Assembly: GCF_018613855.1 (NCBI RefSeq)
Contig: NZ_JAGGPK010000039.1
Coordinates: 21,359 to 85,358, forward strand
Direction: 5' to 3'
Source: Arthrobacter sp. ISL-30
GTDB lineage: Bacteria > Actinomycetota > Actinomycetes > Actinomycetales > Micrococcaceae
Length of the DNA stretch: 64,000 nt
The translations under genes and the position numbers were made by a program. Below are positions 7,754-15,098 of the stretch, in pieces. The notes beneath the pieces were generated by a model that was not told where the DNA came from, searched no databases, and saw nothing but the letters and a program-made list of their open reading frames with translations. The number at the start of each line of letters is the position of its first letter. The first letter of the stretch is position 1.

Positions 7754-9508
7754 ATGGCAGTCTCCGATGAATTCCGCTCCGCCCGCGACAGGCTACTGGC
7801 CTTACGGAACGACTACCGTCAGGCACGCAAGGAATTCCAGTGGCCGCGATTCGAGTATTTCAACTTCGCACTGGACTGGTTCGACCAGATAGCCGCCGAC
7901 CCCGCCAAGGGTGGCAATCCGGCACTGGTCATCGTTGAACAGGATGGCAGCGCCACACGCCGAACCTTTGCACAGCTCTCGGCGCGCTCAAATCAGGTGG
8001 CAAACTGGCTGCGCAACCAGGGAGTCCGACGCGGCGACCACATGATCCTGATGCTGGGGAACCAGGTGGAACTGTGGGAATTGATGCTGGCCGGAATGAA
8101 GCTGGGCATCGTACTCATCCCGACCACCACCCTCATGGGCCCCGCGGATCTCAGGGATCGGGTGGAGCGGGGTAAGGCCCGCTGGACCGCCGTCGGGAGC
8201 TCCAACCTTGAGAAATTCTCAGAGGTGCCCGGCCAGTACACCCTTATTGAGGTCGCCGACGGCGGCACAGTTACCTCCCCCGCCGACGGCGGCACGTCCG
8301 ACGTCGCACGGCCCACCCTCCGCTACGGCGACTCGGCCGGCGCCTCGGCGGACTTCACCGCCGATGCGCCCACCAAAGCCGACGAGACCCTCCTGCTTTA
8401 CTTCACTTCCGGCACCACGTCCAAGGCAAAGCTTGTGGAGCACACCCACACGTCCTATCCCGTGGGCCACTTGTCCACCATGTACTGGATCGGGGTGGAA
8501 CCCGGCGACGTGCACCTCAATGTCGCCTCCCCCGGCTGGGCCAAGCACGCCTGGTCCAACGTCTTCACGCCCTGGATCGCGGAGGCATGCGTGTTCGTCT
8601 ACAACTACCAGCGCTTCGACGCCAGGGCGCTGATGGAGCAGATGGACCGCGAGGGCGTCACCAGCTTCTGCGCCCCGCCCACCGTGTGGCGCATGCTCAT
8701 TCAGGCGGACCTGACCCTGCTGAAGAGCCCTCCCACGAAAGTGGTCTCCGCAGGGGAACCGCTTAATGCCGAAGTGATCGGCCAAGTGGAACGCGTCTGG
8801 GGGCAGACCATCCGGGACGGCTTCGGGCAAACCGAGACCACCGTCCAGATCGCCAATACCCCGGGCCAGCCGGTCAAGACAGGCTCCATGGGCAGGCCGC
8901 TGCCTGGCTATGACGTCGTGCCGGTAGACCCGGCAACGGGGCAGGAAGGCGACGACGGCGAGCTGTGCCTGCGCCTTGATCCACCACCCGTTGGACTCAT
9001 GAAGTCCTACTACGGCGACCCGGAGAAGACAGCCGAAGCATTCCGGGACGGCTACTATCACACAGGGGACATGGCCAGTCGCGACCCCCAGGGCATCGTC
9101 ACCTATGTCGGACGCAGCGACGACGTCTTCAAGTCCTCCGACTACAAACTCTCGCCCTTCGAACTCGAAAGCGTCCTCATCGAGCATCCAGCCGTGGCGG
9201 AGGCCGCGGTCGTACCCTCACCCGATCCGCTCAGGCTGTCCGTGCCCAAGGCGTTCATTGTGCTGGCCGACGGCCATCAGCCGGGGCCGGAACTCGCTGA
9301 AGAAATCCTGCGTTACTGCCGGAAGAACCTCGCGCCGTTCAAGAGGATTCGTCGCCTGGAATTCTGCGAGTTGCCCAAGACGATCTCCGGCAAAATTCGG
9401 CGGGTGGAACTGCGGCACACCGAGGAACTACGGCATGGCGGGACGAGCCTTCCGGCGGGGCTTGGCATGGAATATTCCGAGTCCGATTTCCCGGATTTGA
9501 AGGACTAG
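7754..9508 (+). CDS. AMP-forming acyl-CoA synthetase/ligase
   Basis: ANL-superfamily adenylate-forming ligase, 584 aa, that activates a carboxylic acid to acyl-CoA through acyl-AMP. Motifs in order: the phosphate-binding loop YFTSGTTSKAK, the adenine motif GFGQTETT, the hinge region YHTGDMA and, near the C terminus, KTISGKIRR with the catalytic lysine. The N-terminal part resembles medium-chain or acetyl-CoA synthetase-like enzymes. ATG at 7754 follows AAAGGTGG; an in-frame ATG at 7733 would add seven residues. The ligase is followed 30 bp later by a marR gene, and its divergent neighbour is an acyl-CoA dehydrogenase, which together suggests a regulated acid-degradation unit. The substrate is unknown. 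Confidence 0.87.
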   Translation: MAVSDEFRSARDRLLALRNDYRQARKEFQWPRFEYFNFALDWFDQIAADPAKGGNPALVIVEQDGSATRRTFAQLSARSNQVANWLRNQGVRRGDHMILMLGNQVELWELMLAGMKLGIVLIPTTTLMGPADLRDRVERGKARWTAVGSSNLEKFSEVPGQYTLIEVADGGTVTSPADGGTSDVARPTLRYGDSAGASADFTADAPTKADETLLLYFTSGTTSKAKLVEHTHTSYPVGHLSTMYWIGVEPGDVHLNVASPGWAKHAWSNVFTPWIAEACVFVYNYQRFDARALMEQMDREGVTSFCAPPTVWRMLIQADLTLLKSPPTKVVSAGEPLNAEVIGQVERVWGQTIRDGFGQTETTVQIANTPGQPVKTGSMGRPLPGYDVVPVDPATGQEGDDGELCLRLDPPPVGLMKSYYGDPEKTAEAFRDGYYHTGDMASRDPQGIVTYVGRSDDVFKSSDYKLSPFELESVLIEHPAVAEAAVVPSPDPLRLSVPKAFIVLADGHQPGPELAEEILRYCRKNLAPFKRIRRLEFCELPKTISGKIRRVELRHTEELRHGGTSLPAGLGMEYSESDFPDLKD

Positions 9509-9538
9509 GCTGACTGGAACCGAGTGTCAGGAGGCACC

Positions 9539-10066
9539 ATGGCCAACCCACTCCCCCGCGACCCCATTGCCGACGCGCAGCGCAACTGGGAGCGTTCCGG
9601 CTGGGGAAATACCGCTGCACCCATGGCCGCAATCACCGCGATCATGCGCACCCAACAGATCCTGCTGGCCCGCATCGAGAACGTCCTGAAGCCTTTCGGG
9701 CTGACGTTCGCCCGGTATGAACTGCTCGCCCTGTTGAGCTTCGCCCGTACCGGCGCCCTTCCCATGAACAAGGCCAGCGCACTGCTCCAGGTCCACCCGA
9801 CGTCAGTCACCAACGCCGTCGACCGCCTGGAGAAGTCCGGGCTGGTTGTCCGATCCCCGCACCCGACGGACGGACGCACCACGCTGGTTGAACTCACCAC
9901 GGAGGGGCGCACCATGGCAAAACGTGCGACGGCGGCACTAAACAACGAGGTTTTTTCCCAGTCAGGCTTTGCCGACGATGATGTTGAACACCTGATTCGT
10001 ATTTTCGGTTCATTCCGGCGCAGGGCGGGCGACTTTAACGACGTCGACGACCTCTCAACCCGGTAA
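9539..10066 (+). CDS. MarR family transcriptional regulator
   Basis: A 175-aa winged-helix regulator. Residues around 50-140 carry the MarR fold, including FARYELLALL, the recognition-helix segment LQVHPTSVTNAVDRLEKSGLV and the wing SPHPTDGRTTLVELT. ATG at 9539 is preceded by a strong AGGAGG; a GTG at 9524 is in frame but has no box. It lies 30 bp after the AMP-ligase gene and is probably co-transcribed with it. MarR proteins of this kind usually repress their own operon and respond to aromatic or CoA-linked ligands. The inverted repeats at 7656-7689 are a candidate target. Confidence 0.88.
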   Translation: MANPLPRDPIADAQRNWERSGWGNTAAPMAAITAIMRTQQILLARIENVLKPFGLTFARYELLALLSFARTGALPMNKASALLQVHPTSVTNAVDRLEKSGLVVRSPHPTDGRTTLVELTTEGRTMAKRATAALNNEVFSQSGFADDDVEHLIRIFGSFRRRAGDFNDVDDLSTR

Positions 10067-10139
10067 AATCCGCGGAAAAATAAGTATACTGACATTATCT
10101 TCACCTATGTTCCAATCCAGCGAACAAAGGGGGAACATC

Positions 10140-10604
10140 ATGGGAGTAGATGAGCGGGCCCCGGGATCCCAACGGCTGCGCACTGACATTCAAAAGGCGA
10201 CCGTAGGCTTGGGCCTTGTTTTCCTGGTGGTCGGCATCTTCGGGTTCATCCCCGGATTCACCACCAATTATCAATCGGTGCAATTTGCGGGGCATGAGTC
10301 CGACGCCATGCTTTTGGGATATTTCCAGGTCTCGATCCTGCACAATATTGTGCATTTGCTGTTCGGCATTGCAGCAATGGTTATGTGGCGCACGCCGTCA
10401 GCGTCGCGGAATTTCCTGATCGGCGGCGGCACTATTTATTTGGTGCTGTGGCTCTATGGATTGATTTTCGGCAGCAACCTACCGGCCAACTTCATACCGG
10501 TGAATACCGCGGACAATTGGCTGCACTTCGGACTGGGCATTGTCCTCCTCGGCTTGGGCTTGATCCTCTCGCACTCCCCGCGCGGCGCAGAGCGCCCGGT
10601 CTGA
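10140..10604 (+). CDS. DUF4383 membrane protein
   Basis: A 154-aa protein with four hydrophobic segments (about residues 17-38, 63-84, 91-114 and 128-147). The pattern of GFIPGFTTN near the N terminus, LHNIVHLLFGIAA in the second helix and NWLHFGLGIVLLGLG in the last is the DUF4383 signature as I know it, a small actinobacterial membrane family of unknown function. ATG at 10140 follows GGGGGAAC; the longer in-frame start at 10107 lacks a box. A tandem duplication begins at its stop codon. Confidence 0.8.
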   Translation: MGVDERAPGSQRLRTDIQKATVGLGLVFLVVGIFGFIPGFTTNYQSVQFAGHESDAMLLGYFQVSILHNIVHLLFGIAAMVMWRTPSASRNFLIGGGTIYLVLWLYGLIFGSNLPANFIPVNTADNWLHFGLGIVLLGLGLILSHSPRGAERPV

Positions 10605-10628
10605 ACAGTACCGCCTGAACAGCACCGC
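10601..10628 (+). repeat. 14-bp tandem duplication containing the stop codon
   Basis: CTGAACAGTACCGC at 10601-10614 is repeated as CTGAACAGCACCGC at 10615-10628, and CTGA follows again at 10629. The first copy contains the TGA stop of the DUF4383 gene, so the stop is present three times in tandem at 14-bp spacing. It is one of several stop-codon-proximal duplications in this window. Confidence 0.85.
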
Positions 10629-10683
10629 CTGATCAACGCATTCAGGGACCAACTGTCAACGGAAAGCCAGGAAGGAAAGTTCT

Positions 10684-10923
10684 ATGACTACCGATAACGG
10701 CCAGACAGAATCCGCCGGCGAAGCCGCGGAAGACACGGAAGCTACCATTCCCGACGTCGGGAGGCCGCTGGAGGGGACCGGCGAGAACGAGGGAACCAAG
10801 GAAAAGCCTTCCCGGCAGGAAGGCGGGCAGGACAGCGGCCCGGGCCCCGGCAAGGAAACGGACGACGTCGAGAAAGCCAAGCCCGATCCCGAGAGCATCG
10901 TCAACACGACACCCTCGGACTAA
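10684..10923 (+). CDS. Small acidic disordered protein
   Basis: A 79-aa protein composed largely of Glu, Asp, Gly, Pro, Lys and Thr, with no hydrophobic core, cysteine or recognisable domain, so probably intrinsically disordered. A purine-rich GGAAGGAAAG stretch precedes the ATG. It follows the DUF4383 gene by 79 bp on the same strand and ends just before a long hairpin that may serve both convergent genes. I do not recognise a family. Similar low-complexity proteins are common in Arthrobacter-type genomes, and some are stress-induced, but no function is claimed. Confidence 0.6.
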   Translation: MTTDNGQTESAGEAAEDTEATIPDVGRPLEGTGENEGTKEKPSRQEGGQDSGPGPGKETDDVEKAKPDPESIVNTTPSD

Positions 10924-10943
10924 GCGCGAATTGGAGGGGCAGG

Positions 10944-11013
10944 AACAGGCCCCGGGACAGTGACGACGTACAGTGACAGACGTACGGTGACGGACACTGA
11001 ACCGGGGCCTGTT
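10944..11013. terminator. Long-loop hairpin between convergent genes
   Basis: AACAGGCCCCGG (10944-10955) and CCGGGGCCTGTT (11002-11013) form a perfect 12-bp stem. The 46-nt loop holds approximate direct repeats built on GTGAC-GACGTAC. The hairpin lies between the convergent genes ending at 10923 and 11040. No long T-run follows on either strand, so terminator function is inferred. Confidence 0.55.
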
Positions 11014-11039
11014 TCGACATGGAACGACGTTGCGGGGGA

Positions 11040-11576
11040 CTACTTCACGAGCCCTTGCAGGAAGTTCTTGGGGCGCTGCATTTCTCCGTGCCTTGCACCG
11101 AGGACGATCACCCAGCCGGCAAAGACCGGAATGGCCCATTGCAGGATCCTCAGCTGATTCTGCGCAGCCTTGAGTTCCTCGGACGCTCCCGGCCTGGGCT
11201 CCGTTGCACCTTCACCGCCCTCCTCTGAAAGCTTCTCAACCTTGCTCCCGAGTATCCCGGCATAGAACGTCACCGCTGCACCCGCCAGGGTGACCACGGC
11301 CTTGTAGATGCTTAGCCTGCCTACGCCCTCCTGCTTGAGGAGCCGCCCCTTGTTTTCCCACGTCACTGCCATGCCCGCAAAGATATGGGCGATGAAGGCA
11401 GCGGCCTGGAAAGGAGCCCACTTCTTCCAGCCAAGGCTGGAAAGCCGGGTCCGCTCGGCCGGGTCCCGGGCTTCCGCGGCCGCCCCATTGAGTCCGATGG
11501 CCCCCATGAGGGCACTTCCGAACCAGGCGCCGGCTGTGAGGTCGTGTATGGACCGTGCAAAGAGATTTCCTGACAT
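11040..11576 (-). CDS. Membrane protein of unknown function
   Basis: A 178-aa protein with about four hydrophobic stretches (roughly residues 16-32, 55-75, 92-112 and 146-162) and a charged Glu-rich linker around 118-138. The start is well supported by AGGAGG 8 nt before the ATG. I do not recognise a named family; the composition suggests a small integral membrane protein. It is monocistronic, converging with the small acidic protein gene across a hairpin, with a 283-bp upstream region that has no gene. Confidence 0.65.
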   Translation of the reverse strand: MSGNLFARSIHDLTAGAWFGSALMGAIGLNGAAAEARDPAERTRLSSLGWKKWAPFQAAAFIAHIFAGMAVTWENKGRLLKQEGVGRLSIYKAVVTLAGAAVTFYAGILGSKVEKLSEEGGEGATEPRPGASEELKAAQNQLRILQWAIPVFAGWVIVLGARHGEMQRPKNFLQGLVK

Positions 11577-11859
11577 GATGCTTTCCTCCTGCTGTGTACT
11601 GATGGCCGATTCATCGAAAGCAGCGGTGCCACGAAGGCAGCCGCCGCAGAGCAGCTGTCGATTTTTCAGGACAGGCGACTACAGAATAATAAGCATGCTG
11701 ATTGATTTCCCGAAAGGGGCTCGGAAAAAACACAAGACAGGGCTGTCTGGCGGGAGTAATATTCTTCCAATGCATCTGATTGCCGGGGTCACGAAGCGCC
11801 AATAAGGACCGAGTCGGCCGGAGAACCAGCCTCCACGGTCATGTTGAGAGGAGACTCCG

Positions 11860-12114
11860 ATGTCGAAGTCATTGATGCTCCTGGTACTCGCCGCCCCTGA
11901 TTCAGAACAGGGAGTCTTTGGGGAGCAACACGGCGCAATCAGGGGTCAAGCGCGAGCCATAATTGAGGACATCCTGCAGGGGACAGCCCCGGAGGAACAG
12001 TATCTGCGGAGCCGGCTTGAGCGCTGTGTGGCCAGGCATCCGGGCCGGCCGGAAGAGGCCCTACTGGAACACTTGATGCAACGCGACGGCCATGTCGGGA
12101 TTATCGTGGCGTGA
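11860..12114 (+). CDS. Small hypothetical protein
   Basis: An 84-aa protein starting MSKSLMLLVLAAPD, with a strong GAGAGGAGA box before the ATG. After a short hydrophobic start it is a charged, helix-prone polypeptide (QARAIIEDILQG, EEQYLRSRLERCVARH, EEALLEHLMQ). No domain is recognised. The N-terminal stretch is too short and lacks a cleavage or lipobox motif, so secretion is unlikely. It converges with the TetR gene, and a perfect 13-bp tandem repeat lies between the two. Confidence 0.55.
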   Translation: MSKSLMLLVLAAPDSEQGVFGEQHGAIRGQARAIIEDILQGTAPEEQYLRSRLERCVARHPGRPEEALLEHLMQRDGHVGIIVA

Positions 12115-12159
12115 GCGTCGGCGCCGCGACCAGCCTGCGCGACCAGCCTGGGCGTGAGC
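12109..12159 (+). repeat. Tandem repeat after a stop codon
   Basis: CGCGACCAGCCTG occurs twice in perfect tandem (12125-12137 and 12138-12150). GGCGTGAGC, which includes the TGA stop of the preceding small gene (12109-12117), recurs at 12151-12159 immediately after the tandem pair. Confidence 0.8.
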
Positions 12160-12837
12160 CTACATTCTGTGGTGGTCGATCAGCCATCCACCCATTTGAC
12201 GGGCCCGAAGGGATGCCTCCAGGTCGCCTTCCGAGGCGGAGATGATGGAACCCTTCATGAGGATGTGCCAAGACCGCGCAAAATCTTCCGGATCCCTCAG
12301 TCCCGCTTCTTCGGCGAGGACCTGGATGTGGCCACGTATTCTCGCGAGGTAATCGATGCTCGCCCGCCCCAAGGGGTGTCCCGGGCCCATCTCCAGCAGG
12401 ATGTTAATGAAGGAACAGGCCTCGAAATCGTCCCGACGGAACCAGTCCGCAAAGACGTCGAAGATGGAGAGCAGCTGTTCCGAAGGTGTCGTTGCACGCT
12501 TGCGGGCTTCCTCGATAATCAGCTCCACGGTCCAGACCTGGTCCCGCCGTTCGAGGAACGCCAGGACCACATCGTCCTTGGAGGGGAAGTGCCTGTAGAA
12601 CGTAGCCTTCGCAACACCTGAGGAGGCGATCAGCTCATTAATGCCGACGTCCCGGACTCCGCGGCGGGAAAAGAGGTCGTAGGCCACGTTCAGGACACGT
12701 TCAGTGGCATCGACACGGCTGCGGCTCGGAGTGGTGGCCGGGGCGGGCTCGATATCGGAAACCGAAGAAGGCAGCTTCGGCGCCTCCAGGGTTTCTGTCG
12801 GCGCGGGCTCTATAAAGGGCTGCTCTGGGGAATTCAT
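12160..12837 (-). CDS. TetR/AcrR family transcriptional regulator
   Basis: A 225-aa regulator with an unusually long Pro/Ala-rich N-terminal extension (about 40 residues) before the TetR DNA-binding domain (about 41-95: RVLNVAYDLFSRRG, INELIASSGVAKATFYRHFPSKDDV). The C-terminal ligand domain contains CSFINILLEMG, typical of a large actinobacterial subgroup. No Shine-Dalgarno box precedes the ATG at 12837, but a TAGACT -10-like string sits 8 nt before it, so the mRNA may be leaderless; a shorter internal start is possible. A palindrome at 12861-12878 immediately upstream suggests autoregulation. The upstream genes on the same strand (membrane protein, enoyl-CoA hydratase) may be co-regulated. 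Confidence 0.87.
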   Translation of the reverse strand: MNSPEQPFIEPAPTETLEAPKLPSSVSDIEPAPATTPSRSRVDATERVLNVAYDLFSRRGVRDVGINELIASSGVAKATFYRHFPSKDDVVLAFLERRDQVWTVELIIEEARKRATTPSEQLLSIFDVFADWFRRDDFEACSFINILLEMGPGHPLGRASIDYLARIRGHIQVLAEEAGLRDPEDFARSWHILMKGSIISASEGDLEASLRARQMGGWLIDHHRM

Positions 12838-12860
12838 CGTCGCACAGTCTACACGGCAAC

Positions 12861-12878
12861 AGACAGACCTGTCTGTCT
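12861..12878. promoter_or_regulatory. Predicted TetR-family operator
   Basis: AGACAGAC-CT-GTCTGTCT is an exact palindrome with 8-bp arms and a 2-bp centre, located 24 bp upstream of the tetR start. Symmetry, length and position are those of TetR-family autoregulatory operators. It lies in the short gap between tetR and the membrane protein gene ending at 12889. Confidence 0.75.
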
Positions 12879-12888
12879 ATGCCTCTCC

Positions 12889-13770
12889 CTAATAAAGGAA
12901 GATGTCTATCCACTCGCGGTTATGGGCGTGCAGCAGGACCAGGAACAGGACGAAGTCAAAGAGCAAGTGCACGGAAACGATGTAGGAGAGCGACTTCGTG
13001 GCCGAGAAGATCCGCGCCTGCAGCAAGGCGAACGGAAAGATGAACAATGGGGCCCACGACCTGAACCCAAGCTCCCACAGGAAGGACGTGAACAGAACGG
13101 CCTGCAGGATATTGGCCTGCCATTCCGGGAGGTGCCTGCGCAAGAGGGTGAAGGCTGTGCAGATGAAGAACAACTCATCCCAGATGCCCAAGGCATTGGT
13201 GCCAAGGAACAGCCGGAAGATGTCTTCGGTGTCTGAGGCCGCCGGCCAGTTCCGGTAGACCTCCGTCCGAACCATATAGACGGGCAGCACCGCGTACCCC
13301 AGGACCAGCACGACCGGCAGGTACCATTTCTCGGCTTTCGTCCAGCGTTGCCCTGTCAGGACGGGAAACCGCACGGCATGGTCCTTGAACACGAAACGGG
13401 ACACGAAATAGGGGAACCCCACCGCAACGATCATGGCCGTCCCCATAACCACCATGTGTTCGGTACTGATGTCCGTGGTGATCGGCACCGCCGACATCAC
13501 CGCCAGGCCGACTCCAATCAGGGAAAGATCCTTGAGCAACTGCCTGTCAATGAAGCCGGCGGCCAGCAACGCCAGCACCAGCAGGGAAAATCCCAACAGC
13601 CGGTTTTCCAGGGCGAACAAGACAAAGCCGGCCCCGGATACCAGCACCGCTGGAACCAGCTTGAGCCGTTGCCTGATGATTGTTTGCGGGGATGTAGAGA
13701 CACTCATGAGCTGAAGAACCTCACTTTGTTCCGTCTTCCGATCATCCATCAGGGAAGGCCACTCGGCCAC
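12889..13770 (-). CDS. Degenerate CPBP-like (CAAX protease family) membrane protein
   Basis: A 293-aa polytopic membrane protein with about eight hydrophobic segments. The C-terminal half follows the CPBP/Abi layout: WDELFFICTAF where active members have EExxxR, then FTSFLWELGF, and HLLFDFVLF in place of HxxxN. The first glutamate pair is reduced to DE and the arginine is absent, so proteolysis is doubtful. The start is uncertain: a GTG at 13770 directly follows the enoyl-CoA hydratase stop, while the ATG at 13707 has a GAGG 10 nt upstream. It lies between the hydratase and tetR genes in the same direction. Confidence 0.65.
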   Translation of the reverse strand: MAEWPSLMDDRKTEQSEVLQLMSVSTSPQTIIRQRLKLVPAVLVSGAGFVLFALENRLLGFSLLVLALLAAGFIDRQLLKDLSLIGVGLAVMSAVPITTDISTEHMVVMGTAMIVAVGFPYFVSRFVFKDHAVRFPVLTGQRWTKAEKWYLPVVLVLGYAVLPVYMVRTEVYRNWPAASDTEDIFRLFLGTNALGIWDELFFICTAFTLLRRHLPEWQANILQAVLFTSFLWELGFRSWAPLFIFPFALLQARIFSATKSLSYIVSVHLLFDFVLFLVLLHAHNREWIDIFLY

Positions 13771-13773
13771 CCT

Positions 13774-14553
13774 CTAGGAATGTTTGAAGACCGGCTCCCG
13801 CTTCTCCGCGAAGGCGGCCATGCCCTCTTTCTGGTCGTCAGAGGCAAACAAGGAGTGGAAGAGCCTGCGTTCAAAGACCACGCCGTGGGCGAGTCCCGTC
13901 TCAAAAGCCGCGTTCACGGCTTCCTTGGCAAGCATGGCCGCAGGCTTGGACTTGGAGGCGATAACCTCCGCGGCCTTCAGTGCCTCTTCGACGACGTCGG
14001 CGGCGGGCACGATCCGGGACACCAGCCCTGCCCTCTCTGCCTCCTCGGCTTCCATGGTGCGACCGGTCAGGATCAGGTCCATAGCCTTGGCCTTGCCGAT
14101 TGCGCGAGTTAGCCGCTGCGAGCCACCCATGCCCGGGATGACGCCGAGATTGATTTCCGGCTGGCCAAATCGGGCGGTGTCACCGGCAATGACGATGTCG
14201 CACATCATGGCGAGCTCGCAGCCTCCTCCTAGGGCATAGCCGGAAACCGCCGCAATGAGCGGGATGCGGAGCCTGGTGAGGTCCTCCCATTGCCGGAACC
14301 AGTCGAGGGCGTACATTTCCAGGTAGCCCTTGTCCGCCATTTCCTTGATGTCCGCTCCTGCAGCGAAGGCCTTTTCGGAGCCCGTAATCACTACCGCACC
14401 AACGCCGGTATCCTGGTCCATCGCCGTCACGGCCGCGACCAATTCGGACATGGTTTGCCCATTGAGGGCATTGAGCGCCTTGGGGCGGTTGAGCGTCACG
14501 AGCCCCACCCGTCCACGCTGCTCCACCAGGATATTGCGATACTCGTCAGCCAA
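13774..14553 (-). CDS. Enoyl-CoA hydratase
   Basis: A crotonase-fold hydratase of 259 aa. The oxyanion-hole segments [12 protein letters not shown] (around residue 63) and [14 protein letters not shown] (around 105) and the catalytic glutamates in GCELAM and FGQPEINLG (around 130) are present, followed by [10 protein letters not shown]. The start is TTG at 14553, preceded by GGGGAGAGG. It hydrates trans-2-enoyl-CoA in fatty-acid or phenylacetate-type beta-oxidation. It heads a minus-strand group with the CPBP-like gene (3-bp gap) and tetR, so it may be a target of that repressor. Confidence 0.9.
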   Translation of the reverse strand: MADEYRNILVEQRGRVGLVTLNRPKALNALNGQTMSELVAAVTAMDQDTGVGAVVITGSEKAFAAGADIKEMADKGYLEMYALDWFRQWEDLTRLRIPLIAAVSGYALGGGCELAMMCDIVIAGDTARFGQPEINLGVIPGMGGSQRLTRAIGKAKAMDLILTGRTMEAEEAERAGLVSRIVPAADVVEEALKAAEVIASKSKPAAMLAKEAVNAAFETGLAHGVVFERRLFHSLFASDDQKEGMAAFAEKREPVFKHS

Positions 14554-14624
14554 GCCTCTCCCCTGTCTTTATTCATGGCATTCACCGTCTGTTCAGGCTA
14601 CCCGCGGTAGGCCAAACTGGCTGC

Positions 14625-15098
14625 ATGAACACAACGACTGGAAAAACTGCCGGGAAAAAGGACCGAATCGTCATCGTCATCGTCTCCGTCATCGCAGTGC
14701 TGGTCGTGACAGCAGTGGCCGTGGTTTTCTTGCGCGGAGATCCCAAAACGCTGGAGGAGTCAACCCCCGCAGGAGTTGTCCAGCGATACAGCAGCGCGGT
14801 CATTGAGGGGGACACCGCAGCCGCGAAGTCCTATCTGACGGAGGACGCGCAGGCGCGATGCAGTGGCTACTACGGGACGATGGAGGCCTCCCGCATCGTC
14901 TTGGTCTCGACGACCGAGCGAGCCGAGTCCGCGACGGTGAAGGTCTCCATCGTCAACTCCTACTCCGGCGGACCCTTTGGACCGTCTGAAACGCAGATGG
15001 AGGACGCGTTCTCCCTGGTGAAGGTCAATGGCAGATGGATGATTGACCAGGCCCCTTATCCGCTCATGAACTGTGGTGGAACGCCGGTGAAGCGATGA
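14625..15098 (+). CDS. Membrane-anchored extracytoplasmic protein
   Basis: A 157-aa protein with one N-terminal transmembrane segment (about residues 15-36, IVIVIVSVIAVLVVTAVAVVF) and a roughly 120-aa extracytoplasmic domain. The domain starts ESTPAGVVQRYSSAVIEGDTAAAKSYLTEDA and ends NGRWMIDQAP, which is the general architecture of NTF2/SnoaL-like or DUF4878-type accessory domains. There are two cysteines (CSG and NCG), perhaps a disulfide. The 3' end overlaps the next membrane protein gene by 4 bp (ATGA), so the two are probably translated together. Confidence 0.65.
   Translation: MNTTTGKTAGKKDRIVIVIVSVIAVLVVTAVAVVFLRGDPKTLEESTPAGVVQRYSSAVIEGDTAAAKSYLTEDAQARCSGYYGTMEASRIVLVSTTERAESATVKVSIVNSYSGGPFGPSETQMEDAFSLVKVNGRWMIDQAPYPLMNCGGTPVKR

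Noticed and set aside
11577..11859. Gene or RNA in the 283-bp gap
   Set aside because: An open plus-strand frame is a shadow extending from the membrane protein gene; no ribosome site, stable hairpin or motif was found.
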